Part shown: positions 42,137 to 50,373 of the stretch, piece by piece | Position numbering within the stretch: the stretch's first letter is position 1 | How the letters are laid out: every line of letters begins with the position of its first letter | Assembly: GCA_029776225.1 (NCBI GenBank) | Contig: JAKOTR010000029.1 | Coordinates: 185,816 to 249,815, forward strand | DNA from: Acidobacteriota bacterium | GTDB taxonomy: Bacteria > Acidobacteriota > Terriglobia > Bryobacterales > Bryobacteraceae | DNA length: 64,000 nucleotides | Direction: 5' to 3' | Notes under the pieces: generated by a model | Seen by the model: only the letters and a program-made list of their open reading frames with translations | Databases searched by the model: none | Told to the model about the DNA's origin: nothing | Position numbers and translations under genes: made by a program

Positions 42137-42167
42137 CGGTTTTCCAGGAAGGGAGCACCATCTATGT

Positions 42168-42173
42168 TAATAT
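42168..42173 (+). promoter_or_regulatory. -10 box before the four-Cys protein gene
   Basis: TAATAT ends 7 bases before ATG 42181. An overlapping TATACC is the alternative. Either would place the RNA start at about the start codon. Confidence 0.45.
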
Positions 42174-42180
42174 ACCTGCG

Positions 42181-42624
42181 ATGGCGTGTCCTTATTTTTA
42201 CCCTCAGAAACGATTCGCGGATAAGGGAAAGCACCCCCGGCTGCCGCTGGGCGACCCTTATGAAGGGCTTTGCATGGCGGACCCCATGCGAAGCTGGCGC
42301 CCGGAAGAGAGCGTGCTTCGTGAATCGTGCAATCTGGGCTATGCGCGCGGAAAGTGCGAGCGGTTTCCCGCCGGAGCCGGCCCGGACGCCATTCGTTTCA
42401 GTGTTACCGGCGATCAGAACGGCTTACTGAAGATCTTTTACGTTTCCGAGCAGAATCATAAGGCGGTCGAGTACGGCACCCTCGAATACTCGGTAGAAGA
42501 AGGCAAGCTGCTCAACGCCGGAACTAATGAGTTGCTGCACGGGCAGGTGCAGGCGTACGTGGAAAGCTATCTCCGCCGCCAGCGCGAGCCCGAGGAGCTG
42601 GCGAAAAACCCGCACCGCCGCTGA
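42181..42624 (+). CDS. Small protein with four cysteines, unknown function
   Basis: I cannot name the family. The 147-residue protein begins MACPYFYPQKRF and has exactly four cysteines in its N-terminal 60 residues: C3 in CPYFYP, C31 in GLCMADP, C50 in ESCNLGY and C59 in GKCERF. The spacing suits a zinc or iron-sulfur site. The C-terminal half (GLLKIFYVSEQNHKAVEYG) looks beta-rich. No signal peptide is present. It is followed after 8 bases by a thioesterase gene, so they are probably co-transcribed. Confidence 0.75.
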   Translation: MACPYFYPQKRFADKGKHPRLPLGDPYEGLCMADPMRSWRPEESVLRESCNLGYARGKCERFPAGAGPDAIRFSVTGDQNGLLKIFYVSEQNHKAVEYGTLEYSVEEGKLLNAGTNELLHGQVQAYVESYLRRQREPEELAKNPHRR

Positions 42625-42632
42625 ATCGTGCC

Positions 42633-43169
42633 GTGAACCAATCGAGATTCGTTCCCAAGACCGGCATTCCGCCAAGCCCGAAAGAGGACTGTCTGGCTCC
42701 CCGCCCGGTCCGCGAATCCAAGTCCGTGCACTCCGAGTTTGTGCTGCCGAACGACGCCAACGGGTTCGGCTTCATGCTCGGAGGCAAGGTAATGCACCTG
42801 GTCGACCTGGCTGCCGCCATGGCGGCGATGCGGCATGCCCGCCGCCCCGTCGTCACCGTCTCGGTCGACCACATGAGCTTCCTGGAGCCCGTTCATATCG
42901 GGCAGCTCGTGCTTCTGTACTCTTCCGTGAACCGGGTATTCCGGACATCCATGGAGGTGGGCGTCAAGGTTTTCGTCGAGGACCTGATGACGGGCGAGCG
43001 CAAGCACACGTCCTCCGCCTACCTTACCTTCGTGGCGATTGACCCCTCGGGAAAACCTATTCCCATTCCTCCGGTAATTCCAGAGACCGACGAGGAGAAA
43101 CGCCGTTTCGAGGAGGCGGGAAAACGGCGAGCGTACCGCCTCGAATTAAAGAAGCGGTACGCTAAATAA
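42633..43169 (+). CDS. Acyl-CoA thioesterase, hotdog fold
   Basis: It belongs to the YciA/BFIT-type acyl-CoA thioesterases, which hydrolyse acyl-CoA to free acid and CoA. The 178-residue protein has a single hotdog domain (GFMLGGKVMHLVDLAAAMAA around residues 48-68 and VSVDHMSFLEPVHIGQLV near 80). A charged C-terminal helix follows. The start is GTG at 42633; the first 28 residues are not conserved, so a later start is possible. It lies directly after the four-Cys gene. Confidence 0.88.
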   Translation: MNQSRFVPKTGIPPSPKEDCLAPRPVRESKSVHSEFVLPNDANGFGFMLGGKVMHLVDLAAAMAAMRHARRPVVTVSVDHMSFLEPVHIGQLVLLYSSVNRVFRTSMEVGVKVFVEDLMTGERKHTSSAYLTFVAIDPSGKPIPIPPVIPETDEEKRRFEEAGKRRAYRLELKKRYAK

Positions 43170-43183
43170 ACCGCGCGGACGAC

Positions 43184-43498
43184 TTACCCAGTCAGTTTGT
43201 ACATGTATTTAATGCTGGGCTTATAGATCAGAAGGTTTGGCTGCCCTTCCCGGTGGACTTTTAAACAGTTTTTGTCGTACCACTCGATAACGCCTTCAAG
43301 AGTCTCCCCGTCCTGGAGAACGAACACCATCGGCGTCTTCGCCTGCATCTGCTTCACATAGTAGAAATTCTCCGCGTTCGTTTGCTCAGGAGGAATCGGC
43401 TTCTTCTGAGTGGGAGTGTTCCGGCGGTTTGGAGTATTCGCCTGGTCCTTCATTTCTACTAAAGACGGACGGATCAATCTGCGGTTGGCAGGCTCCAT
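43184..43498 (-). CDS. Divergent Hfq-like RNA chaperone
   Basis: Hfq proteins form Sm-like rings that pair small RNAs with mRNAs. In this 104-residue protein, residues 1-43 are a basic, Pro/Asn-rich tail. Residues 44-101 fit the Sm fold: [35 protein letters not shown] and the Sm2 motif [12 protein letters not shown]. The canonical Hfq YKHAIST is changed to YKPSIKY, and the extension is N-terminal instead of C-terminal. A strong AAAGGAGAGG ribosome-binding site precedes the ATG. RNA binding is inferred from the fold. Confidence 0.75.
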   Translation of the reverse strand: MEPANRRLIRPSLVEMKDQANTPNRRNTPTQKKPIPPEQTNAENFYYVKQMQAKTPMVFVLQDGETLEGVIEWYDKNCLKVHREGQPNLLIYKPSIKYMYKLTG

Positions 43499-43701
43499 AG
43501 CAGGCCTCTCCTTTTATAAAGAACTATTAATTACATGTATCGCGGGGCTCGTACTTGGGAGCCGGGCGGTAAGCTTGGGCTTATGTCTTATGTATACGAA
43601 TAACATAATGTGGCACTGGCCGCAAGCGCAAGTCGTCCAGCCAGATCCGGAACACCGAATTTGGCGCGCGCAGAAAAAGGGTCTGAATGGTCGGGCGGCG
43701 G

Positions 43702-44880
43702 CTACGCTTTCAAGCGCGGCTGGGGTTCGATTTCCCCCACCAGGGGGGCGGCGTACTCAAGGAATTCCGGCACGACGTCGCTGCCGCTCGGATGGATCCA
43801 CTCTGAAGGGAACAGCCGCTCGGTATAGGCGACCTTTTCGAGATCGGCGAGCCCTGTCGTCGAGCGATACTTCGGGCCGGGCTCGCGGACCAGCGTCACC
43901 ATCTTTTCCGTCTCACCGGAAACCGCCGCCCTGACCGCGGCGCGGCCGCACAGGCGCGCTTCCTCGCGATCCACCCTGGAGGCAAAGGCGGCGCTCGAAC
44001 GGCCGAGCACGCCGGGCTTTTCGCTCCGGGTGCGCAACCCAAGGCCGCCGGCGATCAACTGCGCCAGCACGTGCGCGAGGTTGGCGGAAAGCCTGCGCTG
44101 GAAGCCGTCGGCGGCGAACTGGTCCGCGCCGAAGAATCCACCCTTGTCATCCTTCTGGCCCTCGCAGACCGCCACCACAGCATAGCCAAGGCGGGAATAC
44201 ACGCGGTCGACATCGGCCAGCAGCTTGTCCGGCGCCAGCGGCCGCTCGGGGAGATAGATAAGGTGGGGAGGGTCGTCGGGGTAATAGCGGGCCAGAGCCG
44301 TAGCCGCCACCAGCCATCCGGCGTTGCGCCCCATCACCTCGACAACGCTCACGCGCCGCGGAAGCTGGCGCAGGTCCGAACCGATGTCCCGCAGCGCGCT
44401 GGCGAAGAAGCGCGCAGTGGAGCCGTACCCGGGCGTGTGGTCGGTCTCGGCCAAATCGTTGTCGATCGTTTTGGGGATGCCGATCACGCGCAGGTCATAG
44501 CCCGCTTCCCGAGCCGTGCGGGCAATCCGCATGGCCAGATACATCGAGCCGTTGCCGCCGTTGTAAAAGAAATAACGGATATTGCGCGCCCGGAAGACGG
44601 CCAGCGCGCGCTCGTAATCCTCATCGCGAACTTCCCGGCGGCAGGAACCGAGCGCGGAGCCGGGCGATTCGGCGATGGCCTCCATGAGCGCCCGATCCTG
44701 CTTGTACAAATCGACGAAGTCTTCGTTGAGGACTCCTTCGATGCCGTGCCGCGCGCCGTAAAGAGCAGTGATCTGACTATGACACCGGCACTCTTCCACC
44801 ACGCCGGCAAGGCTTGCGTTCATGACGATGGTCGGGCCGCCCCCGTGAGCAACCACCGCCGCGCCACGCGGCCCTTTCAT
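43702..44880 (-). CDS. 6-phosphofructokinase, possibly pyrophosphate-dependent
   Basis: The 392-residue enzyme phosphorylates fructose 6-phosphate. The N-terminal loop AHGGGPTIVMNASLAGVV, GGNGS at 108-112, PKTIDND at 136-142 and MGRNAGW at 183-189 place it in the PFK family. Lys137 in PKTIDND is the residue usually found in pyrophosphate-dependent enzymes (ATP enzymes have Gly), while Gly111 is ATP-like and Asn110 replaces the usual Asp. The phosphoryl donor is therefore uncertain. It overlaps holB by four bases and ends the housekeeping block. Confidence 0.88.
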   Translation of the reverse strand: MKGPRGAAVVAHGGGPTIVMNASLAGVVEECRCHSQITALYGARHGIEGVLNEDFVDLYKQDRALMEAIAESPGSALGSCRREVRDEDYERALAVFRARNIRYFFYNGGNGSMYLAMRIARTAREAGYDLRVIGIPKTIDNDLAETDHTPGYGSTARFFASALRDIGSDLRQLPRRVSVVEVMGRNAGWLVAATALARYYPDDPPHLIYLPERPLAPDKLLADVDRVYSRLGYAVVAVCEGQKDDKGGFFGADQFAADGFQRRLSANLAHVLAQLIAGGLGLRTRSEKPGVLGRSSAAFASRVDREEARLCGRAAVRAAVSGETEKMVTLVREPGPKYRSTTGLADLEKVAYTERLFPSEWIHPSGSDVVPEFLEYAAPLVGEIEPQPRLKA

Positions 44881-45905
44881 GCGGTTCCTGACCTCAGCTC
44901 CATGATCAACGCATCCAGCGCGATGTTCTTTTGAATGTTCCGGCGCACCAACTCGGCCAGCTCGTCCACTTTGGCGACCGCCTTTCGCATCCAGCGGAAG
45001 CTCACGCGCCCGGCCAGCGCCGCGAGCCTCTGCCGCACGTGCATATTCCGTATTTTTCCGCCGCCGTACTGAAGTTGGAGGATGTCCGAAAGCAACGAAT
45101 ACAGCGTCCGCAGCAGAGGCTCGAGCTTCTCCGCACGGGCGGCGGGCGACTCGGCGTAGCTGACCCAGGAGGCGAACGGCGCAAGGCCCGCGGCCGTTTC
45201 CAGCAGCGCCAGCATCGCCTCGCAGCGGCGGTCGTAAGCCTCCAGATCGATCGAGACAGCCAGGCCCGGACTCCCCTGCGCCAGCGCGATCCGCCGTTCG
45301 GCATTATCGAGCTTGCGCTCGGCGGCGAATTGACGCATCTCCTCGTCGGGGACCGGCCCCAAGTACAGCGGCACGGCGCGCGAACGGATGGTGGGCAGCA
45401 GGTCGTACAGGTTTGCGGCGGTGAGCAGCAGAATCAGGTGGGCGGGCGGCTCCTCCAGGGTCTTGAGAAGCGAGTTTGCGGCCTGCTCGCCCGCGCGGTC
45501 GATTTGATCGATCAGAAACACCCGCCGGCTGCCCTTCAGCGGCTTGAACTGGGCGCGCTCCCTGAGCAACCTCATCTGCTGGATCGAGATCTGCTGGAGC
45601 GGGCCGTCGGGAGCGAAGGTCACGAAGTCCGGATAGGAAGCAAACAGCAGCGGGTCCTGATTACGCTTGTCGGCGGGCCACTTCTCGCGCTCGGCAATGG
45701 TCTCCAGGTTCTCCGGCCGGCTGAGATCGTCCCTTTCGATGAGTTCGGCGTGCCCGAGCAAACGCGCTGCAAACCGGCGCGCCAGCGTGGCCTTGCCTAC
45801 GCCTTCGGGGCCGGCGAGCAGTATGGTTTGCGGGATGCGGCCGCTTTCGATCATGTTTTCCAAGGCCGCGGCCGCCGCGCGGTTGCCGAAAAAATTCTCA
45901 AACAT
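44877..45905 (-). CDS. holB: DNA polymerase III clamp-loader subunit delta prime
   Basis: This is the AAA+ subunit of the clamp loader that helps place the sliding clamp. The 342-residue protein has the degenerate P-loop GPEGVGKATLARR at about 34-46, the Walker B-like FLIDQIDRAGEQAANSLL region and the sensor segment LKTLEEPPAHLILLLTA. The cysteines of the zinc module found in E. coli delta prime are absent. The start overlaps tmk by eight bases and the end overlaps the phosphofructokinase gene. Confidence 0.9.
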   Translation of the reverse strand: MFENFFGNRAAAAALENMIESGRIPQTILLAGPEGVGKATLARRFAARLLGHAELIERDDLSRPENLETIAEREKWPADKRNQDPLLFASYPDFVTFAPDGPLQQISIQQMRLLRERAQFKPLKGSRRVFLIDQIDRAGEQAANSLLKTLEEPPAHLILLLTAANLYDLLPTIRSRAVPLYLGPVPDEEMRQFAAERKLDNAERRIALAQGSPGLAVSIDLEAYDRRCEAMLALLETAAGLAPFASWVSYAESPAARAEKLEPLLRTLYSLLSDILQLQYGGGKIRNMHVRQRLAALAGRVSFRWMRKAVAKVDELAELVRRNIQKNIALDALIMELRSGTA

Positions 45906-46557
45906 GGACCTTGCTGATCAGCGGGCTGAGGACATTCCAGACGTCGGTGGCGACGGCTTCGGCGCCCGGCCGGCCGTCGATGACGTGGAACCGCCCCGGC
46001 TCCCGCGCCGCCATTCGTAGAAACGCCTGGCGGACGCGGCGATGAAACTCGACCGCCTGCTCGTCCATGCGGCTCTCGGCGCGGTCCAGGTTGCGTTCGC
46101 GCACACGGGCGAGTCCGGTTTCGACATCCACGTCGAGGAGCACGGTGGCATCGGGGACGAGACCGCGGCAGGCAATGCGGTCGAGCGCCTGAACGGCGTC
46201 TTCGCCCAAGCCGCGTCCGTAGCCCTGATAGGCCATCGAGGAATCCGTGAAGCGGTCGGAGAGAACGATGGCGCCTTTTTCGAGCGCGGGCAGAATCACC
46301 TCCTCGATGTTCTGCGCGCGGCTCGCGAAGTACAGCAGCAGTTCGGGCATGGGGCGCAAGTCCTGATTGGATGCATCCAGCAGAATGCGGCGGATGAGCT
46401 CGCCGATGCGCGTGCCGCCCGGTTCCACAGTTTCCACGACCGTGTGGCCCTCGCGCCGGAGACGCTCGGCAAGCAGCCGCATCTGCGTGCTCTTGCCGCA
46501 GCCCTCGCCGCCTTCGAATGTGATGAACAGTCCCTGGCGCTTGCCCCGTTCAGTCAT
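45898..46557 (-). CDS. tmk: Thymidylate kinase
   Basis: Tmk converts dTMP to dTDP with ATP. The 219-residue protein has P-loop FEGGEGCGKSTQMRLL near residues 14-29, the DR-x-DSS-like motif LSDRFTDSSMAYQGYGRGLG and the lid segment with VRERNLDRAESRMDEQ. Length is normal. It is embedded between the uracil-DNA glycosylase and holB genes with overlapping ends, giving tightly coupled translation. Confidence 0.95.
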   Translation of the reverse strand: MTERGKRQGLFITFEGGEGCGKSTQMRLLAERLRREGHTVVETVEPGGTRIGELIRRILLDASNQDLRPMPELLLYFASRAQNIEEVILPALEKGAIVLSDRFTDSSMAYQGYGRGLGEDAVQALDRIACRGLVPDATVLLDVDVETGLARVRERNLDRAESRMDEQAVEFHRRVRQAFLRMAAREPGRFHVIDGRPGAEAVATDVWNVLSPLISKVHV

Positions 46558-47314
46558 AGACGTAGTGCAGCACTTTCTTCAGGTCTTCCCACGCCTCGCG
46601 CTTGGCGTTCTGGTTATACGGCCTGAGCAGATAAGAGGGATGGTAGGTCACCATCACCGGGATGTCGCGCCAGCGAAACCAGTTGCCGCGCAGCCGCGTG
46701 ACTCCCTCGCGCCGGTTCAGCAGCGCCCTGGCCGCCGTACCGCCGAGAGCGCAGATAGCCTTCGGGCGGATCGCTTCCAGTTGCCGGAACAGAAACTGCC
46801 CGCAGATCTCCATTTCTTCCGGCTCCGGAGTCCGGTTGTTCGGCGGCCGGCACTTCACGACGTTGCAGATGTAGACGTCGGGACGCCGGATCGGCATGCC
46901 TTCACGCCGGGCCGTGCCGTCGATCATCTGGGTGAGCAACTGCCCCGCCCTGCCCACGAACGGGATGCCCTGCGCGTCTTCGTCCGCGCCTGGCCCTTCG
47001 CCAACGAACACGAGCTTTGCTTCCTCGTTGCCAACTCCGAAGACGATCTGCGTACGCTGCGCGTGCAGCGGGCAGCGGCGGCAGTCGCCTATATCGGCAC
47101 GGATCTGCGCAAGCAGCACGCTCGGGGCAGCGGGCCTCTCGGCAGCAGGCGCAGCAAGGGCGAGTTGCTCGACAGCAGGTGCGGCGGCGGGTTGATCAAC
47201 AGCAGGTGCGGGGACTTCGGGCGCGGCAACACCGGGAGCCGCGCGCCTATAAAGAGTTTTCACACCCAGGTCCTGATAATACTCGAGGTATTGGCGCAGC
47301 AGCTCCGGATTCAT
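46550..47314 (-). CDS. Uracil-DNA glycosylase, family 4-like, with iron-sulfur cysteines
   Basis: The enzyme excises uracil from DNA to start base excision repair. The 254 residues comprise a short N-terminal segment, an Ala/Pro-rich linker (about 28-65) and the catalytic domain. CRRCPLH supplies two cluster cysteines, with others in [11 protein letters not shown] and EICGQFLF. The active-site loop [20 protein letters not shown] and the late HPSYLLR motif are clear. The overlap with tmk and coaBC places it in a nucleotide-metabolism block, a sensible pairing with dTMP supply. Confidence 0.9.
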   Translation of the reverse strand: MNPELLRQYLEYYQDLGVKTLYRRAAPGVAAPEVPAPAVDQPAAAPAVEQLALAAPAAERPAAPSVLLAQIRADIGDCRRCPLHAQRTQIVFGVGNEEAKLVFVGEGPGADEDAQGIPFVGRAGQLLTQMIDGTARREGMPIRRPDVYICNVVKCRPPNNRTPEPEEMEICGQFLFRQLEAIRPKAICALGGTAARALLNRREGVTRLRGNWFRWRDIPVMVTYHPSYLLRPYNQNAKREAWEDLKKVLHYVYD

Positions 47315-48528
47315 TTCGTCGCAGGGAGCGCAGCGCGCAGCTTGAGAAGGTGGTCGAAAATGCGATCGGCAACTTCCCGCTTGGAGGCGCGGGGAAGCTC
47401 GACGGCTTCGCCGGTACGCAGCGCCAGGACGACTTCATTGTCGTCGGACCCGAAAGCGCGGTCCACGCGGTTTCCCACAATCATGTCGCAGTTCTTGGAT
47501 TCGAGTTTGCGCCGGGCCTCCGGAAGCGGGTCGCCGGTTTCCGCGGCGAAACCGACGAGCAGGCGGTTGCCTTTCATGCGCCCGAGTTCGGAGAGTATGT
47601 CGGGGTTCGGTTCCAGGCGCAGCGTGAGGCCGCCTTCGCCTTTCTTGATCTTTTGGGGCGCCGGATCGGCCACGCGGTAATCGGCGACCGCGGCAGCCTT
47701 GATGACGATGGTGGCGTCCTCGAAGTGCGCCTTCACGGCGGCCCGCATCTGCTCAGCCGTTTGCACGTTGACCGTGGTGACTCCCGGCGGCGGGCAGAGA
47801 TGGACCGGCCCGGAAACAAGGATCACCCGCGCGCCACGGGCGGCGGCCGCTTCGGCAATGGCGTAGCCCATCTTGCCGCTGGAGCGGTTGGAAAGAAAAC
47901 GGACCGGGTCCAGCGGCTCTTCCGTTGGCCCTGCGGTGACCAGCACGGTTTCACCCGCCAGGTCGCGCCTGCGCTCCAGCACCGATAACACGGCCGCGGT
48001 AATCCGCTCGATTTCGGCAAGCCGCCCGGGACCCACCATGCCGCAGGCCAGAAAACCCTCTCCGGGTTCCACGATGACGTGGCCGCGCCCGCGCAGCGTT
48101 TCCAAATTGCGGCGGGTCGCCGGGTGAGTCCACATGTTCGTGTTCATGGCCGGCGCGATCACCACGGGACCGGTGAAGGCCAGGTACATGGTCGAGAGGA
48201 AATCGTCGGCGAGCCCGTTGGCGAACTTCGCCATCAGATCGGCGGTGGCCGGAGCGACAACCAGCGCCTCGGCTTCCTGCGCCACGCGGATGTGCTCCAC
48301 GGCGCTCGCCAGCGTATCCTCACTCGACCCGGCAAACATGGAGGTGATTACTTTGCGGGCAGTGAGCGCGGCGAAGGTGAGCGGGCGGACGAACTCCTGA
48401 GCCGCGCGGGTCATCACGACCTGCACCGAAATCTCGCGCTCCATCAGCGCGCGGGTGAGTTCGGCGGCCTTGTAGGCCGCGATCCCGCCCCCGATGCCGA
48501 GGACGATATGGCGGCGGTTAACGGTCAC
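47311..48528 (-). CDS. coaBC: Bifunctional phosphopantothenoylcysteine decarboxylase/synthetase
   Basis: CoaBC makes 4'-phosphopantetheine in coenzyme A synthesis. The 405-residue protein has the flavin-dependent CoaC half (GIGGGIAAYKAAELTRAL, MNTNMWTHPATRRNL, and the catalytic ACGMVGPGRLAE cysteine loop near residue 160). The CoaB half follows from about 190 (VTAGPTEEPLDPVRFLSNRS, KAAAVADYRV). It follows rpoZ by 17 bases and overlaps the glycosylase gene. The gmk-rpoZ-coaBC order is widespread. Confidence 0.95.
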   Translation of the reverse strand: MTVNRRHIVLGIGGGIAAYKAAELTRALMEREISVQVVMTRAAQEFVRPLTFAALTARKVITSMFAGSSEDTLASAVEHIRVAQEAEALVVAPATADLMAKFANGLADDFLSTMYLAFTGPVVIAPAMNTNMWTHPATRRNLETLRGRGHVIVEPGEGFLACGMVGPGRLAEIERITAAVLSVLERRRDLAGETVLVTAGPTEEPLDPVRFLSNRSSGKMGYAIAEAAAARGARVILVSGPVHLCPPPGVTTVNVQTAEQMRAAVKAHFEDATIVIKAAAVADYRVADPAPQKIKKGEGGLTLRLEPNPDILSELGRMKGNRLLVGFAAETGDPLPEARRKLESKNCDMIVGNRVDRAFGSDDNEVVLALRTGEAVELPRASKREVADRIFDHLLKLRAALPATK

Positions 48529-48545
48529 GCTGGCCTGATCTTATC

Positions 48546-48803
48546 TTAGATGCTGTCGGGGGGCGCGTCTTCTTCCGTCTGCTTCTCGGGCGCCGGATCG
48601 TAGTATTTCACCAGCCCGCGGCGAACTTCTTCAATCGCCGTGACGGTGGGCTTTTTGGAAGTGGTCGGCAGGAATGGGCGCGCCCCGCTCTGAAGCTGCC
48701 GCGCCCGCTTGGCGGCAACAATAATGAAGCGGTAAGTGCTCTGTTCCGGATCGTCCGGAATCGCTGCAACACTGTTTTGGCGAGACGAATTGGCCATGGG
48801 CAA
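48546..48803 (-). CDS. rpoZ: RNA polymerase omega subunit
   Basis: Omega assists assembly of RNA polymerase by folding with beta prime. The 85-residue protein has the conserved core STYRFIIVAAKRARQLQSGA followed by PTVTAIEEVRRGLVKYYDP. Its place between gmk and coaBC supports the call. The N-terminus (about 25 residues) is short and not conserved. Confidence 0.88.
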   Translation of the reverse strand: MPMANSSRQNSVAAIPDDPEQSTYRFIIVAAKRARQLQSGARPFLPTTSKKPTVTAIEEVRRGLVKYYDPAPEKQTEEDAPPDSI

Positions 48804-48817
48804 AACCTCTGTCGGAT

Positions 48818-49423
48818 CTATCCAAAGGTCGCCAGGATGCGGCGGACCTCGCCGTCCATCCTGAAGCGGCGGACACGTTCGGCCTTCACGATGGAAGCCA
48901 GGGTGTCCGCGGATGTGTCCAGATCCTGGTTGATCAGCACGTAGTCGTACCGGCTGTAGTCCTGGATTTCCCTTGCCGCCCCCTGCAGACGACGCCGGAT
49001 AACCTCTTCAGAATCTTCAGATCGGGCGCGCAGTCGCGCCTCCAAGTCGCTGCGTGAGGGGGCAAGGATAAATATGCCTACTGCGTCTGGAACCTTAGAT
49101 TTTAATTGTGACGCACCTTGCACGTCGATGTCCAGTACCAGGTCCTTGCCCTCCGCCCGGGCCCGCTCAAGCCAGCTGCGGTGCGTACCGTAATAATTTC
49201 CAAAGACTTCCGCGTATTCCAGAAACTCGTCCCGGGCGATGGCGGCTTCGAACTCGGCCCGGGACACATAGATGTAGTCGCGGCCGGGCTGCTCCTGGCC
49301 GCGTGGCTGCCGCGTCGTGTAGGAGACCGAAAACAGCAGGTTGGGGTCCTGCTCGAGCAGCCGGCGCACGAGCGTCGATTTCCCCGAGCCGGACGGGGCG
49401 GAAATCACAAACACGATGCTCAT
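48818..49423 (-). CDS. gmk: Guanylate kinase
   Basis: Gmk phosphorylates GMP to GDP and so links salvage to GTP supply. The 201-residue protein shows P-loop SAPSGSGKSTLVRRLLEQ at about 8-25, the GMP-binding SYTTRQPRGQEQPGRDYIY and LDIDVQGASQLKSKVP. It overlaps yicC by four bases and precedes rpoZ. Confidence 0.95.
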   Translation of the reverse strand: MSIVFVISAPSGSGKSTLVRRLLEQDPNLLFSVSYTTRQPRGQEQPGRDYIYVSRAEFEAAIARDEFLEYAEVFGNYYGTHRSWLERARAEGKDLVLDIDVQGASQLKSKVPDAVGIFILAPSRSDLEARLRARSEDSEEVIRRRLQGAAREIQDYSRYDYVLINQDLDTSADTLASIVKAERVRRFRMDGEVRRILATFG

Positions 49424-50310
49424 TCCAGGTTCAGCCCCTGCTCCCGAATCTTTTCAATTTCGGCTTTCACGTTCAACGCCAGCTCGCCGATTTCCAGTCC
49501 CACTTCGCCGATGCCGGCCGATTTCGACAGGATCGTGTTGGTCTCCCTGTGCATCTCCTGAAGTAGAAAATCCAGTTTCTTGCCCACTTCGCCGCCGCCC
49601 TCCAACAGGTCGTTCAACTGGACGGCATGGACCTTAAGGCGGGTAAGCTCCTCGCTGATGTCGGAGCGGTCCACCAGATACGCGACTTCCTGGGCGAGGC
49701 GCTGCGGATCGATCGAGGTGCTGTTCAGCAGTTCCCCCAGCCTTTCGGAAAGCCGCGCCTGGAACTCGGGAACGGCGCGGGCACGGATTTCAGCCATCTC
49801 CCGCGCGTTGCGCAGCACGGTGGTATTCCGCGCCTTTATGTCGGCGGCGATTTCGGCGCCCTCCCGCTCGCGGAACTGGTTGAAAATTACGAGCGCTTCC
49901 TCCAGAGCTTCAACCAACTGCCGTTCGAGGTCCGGATCGGGCTCCTCCTCGCGGGACTCGAAAGCGCCGGGGATTCGAAGCGCCGCGTTCAGGTCCGGGT
50001 CTCCGGACAATCCATGCACGGCTGCCATGCGGCGGAAAGCGGTGATATAGGCCTCGATCAGGCTTTGATTCACGACGGAGGGCGCCGCCTCCCGAGAATC
50101 GACCACGCGTACCTGAACCTGAACATGGCCGCGCGCCACGTGGCGCTTTACGGCCGCGCGCAAGGCGTGCTCGAAGGCATCGAGTTCCGGCGCCATGCGG
50201 AAGTGTATGTCCAGGCCGCGATGATTCACCCCTTTCACCGTGATGATGAATTCGCGATCGTCTGCGAGCTTTCGAACGCGGGCATAGCCCGTCATGCTGC
50301 GGGGATTCAT
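49420..50310 (-). CDS. yicC: YicC family endoribonuclease-like protein
   Basis: YicC proteins have been linked to RNA turnover. The 296-residue protein has the N-terminal YicC domain starting MNPRSMTGYARVRKL and containing KGVNHRGLDIHFRMAPELDA. The C-terminal DUF1732 domain includes EVAYLVDRSDISEELTRLKVH and REINTIL-like HRETNTILSKS. It is the usual partner upstream of gmk. Length is normal. Confidence 0.93.
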   Translation of the reverse strand: MNPRSMTGYARVRKLADDREFIITVKGVNHRGLDIHFRMAPELDAFEHALRAAVKRHVARGHVQVQVRVVDSREAAPSVVNQSLIEAYITAFRRMAAVHGLSGDPDLNAALRIPGAFESREEEPDPDLERQLVEALEEALVIFNQFREREGAEIAADIKARNTTVLRNAREMAEIRARAVPEFQARLSERLGELLNSTSIDPQRLAQEVAYLVDRSDISEELTRLKVHAVQLNDLLEGGGEVGKKLDFLLQEMHRETNTILSKSAGIGEVGLEIGELALNVKAEIEKIREQGLNLE

Positions 50311-50373
50311 AGATTGTTCACCATCGGGTCTTTGCGGGCTCTGCGCGATTCAGAAGCCAGGCGGAAAGTAGAG

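Noticed and set aside
43720..43750. tRNA T-loop-like sequence GGTTCGATTTCCCCC
   Set aside because: It is within the 3' end of the phosphofructokinase gene, and no matching acceptor, D or anticodon stems are found.
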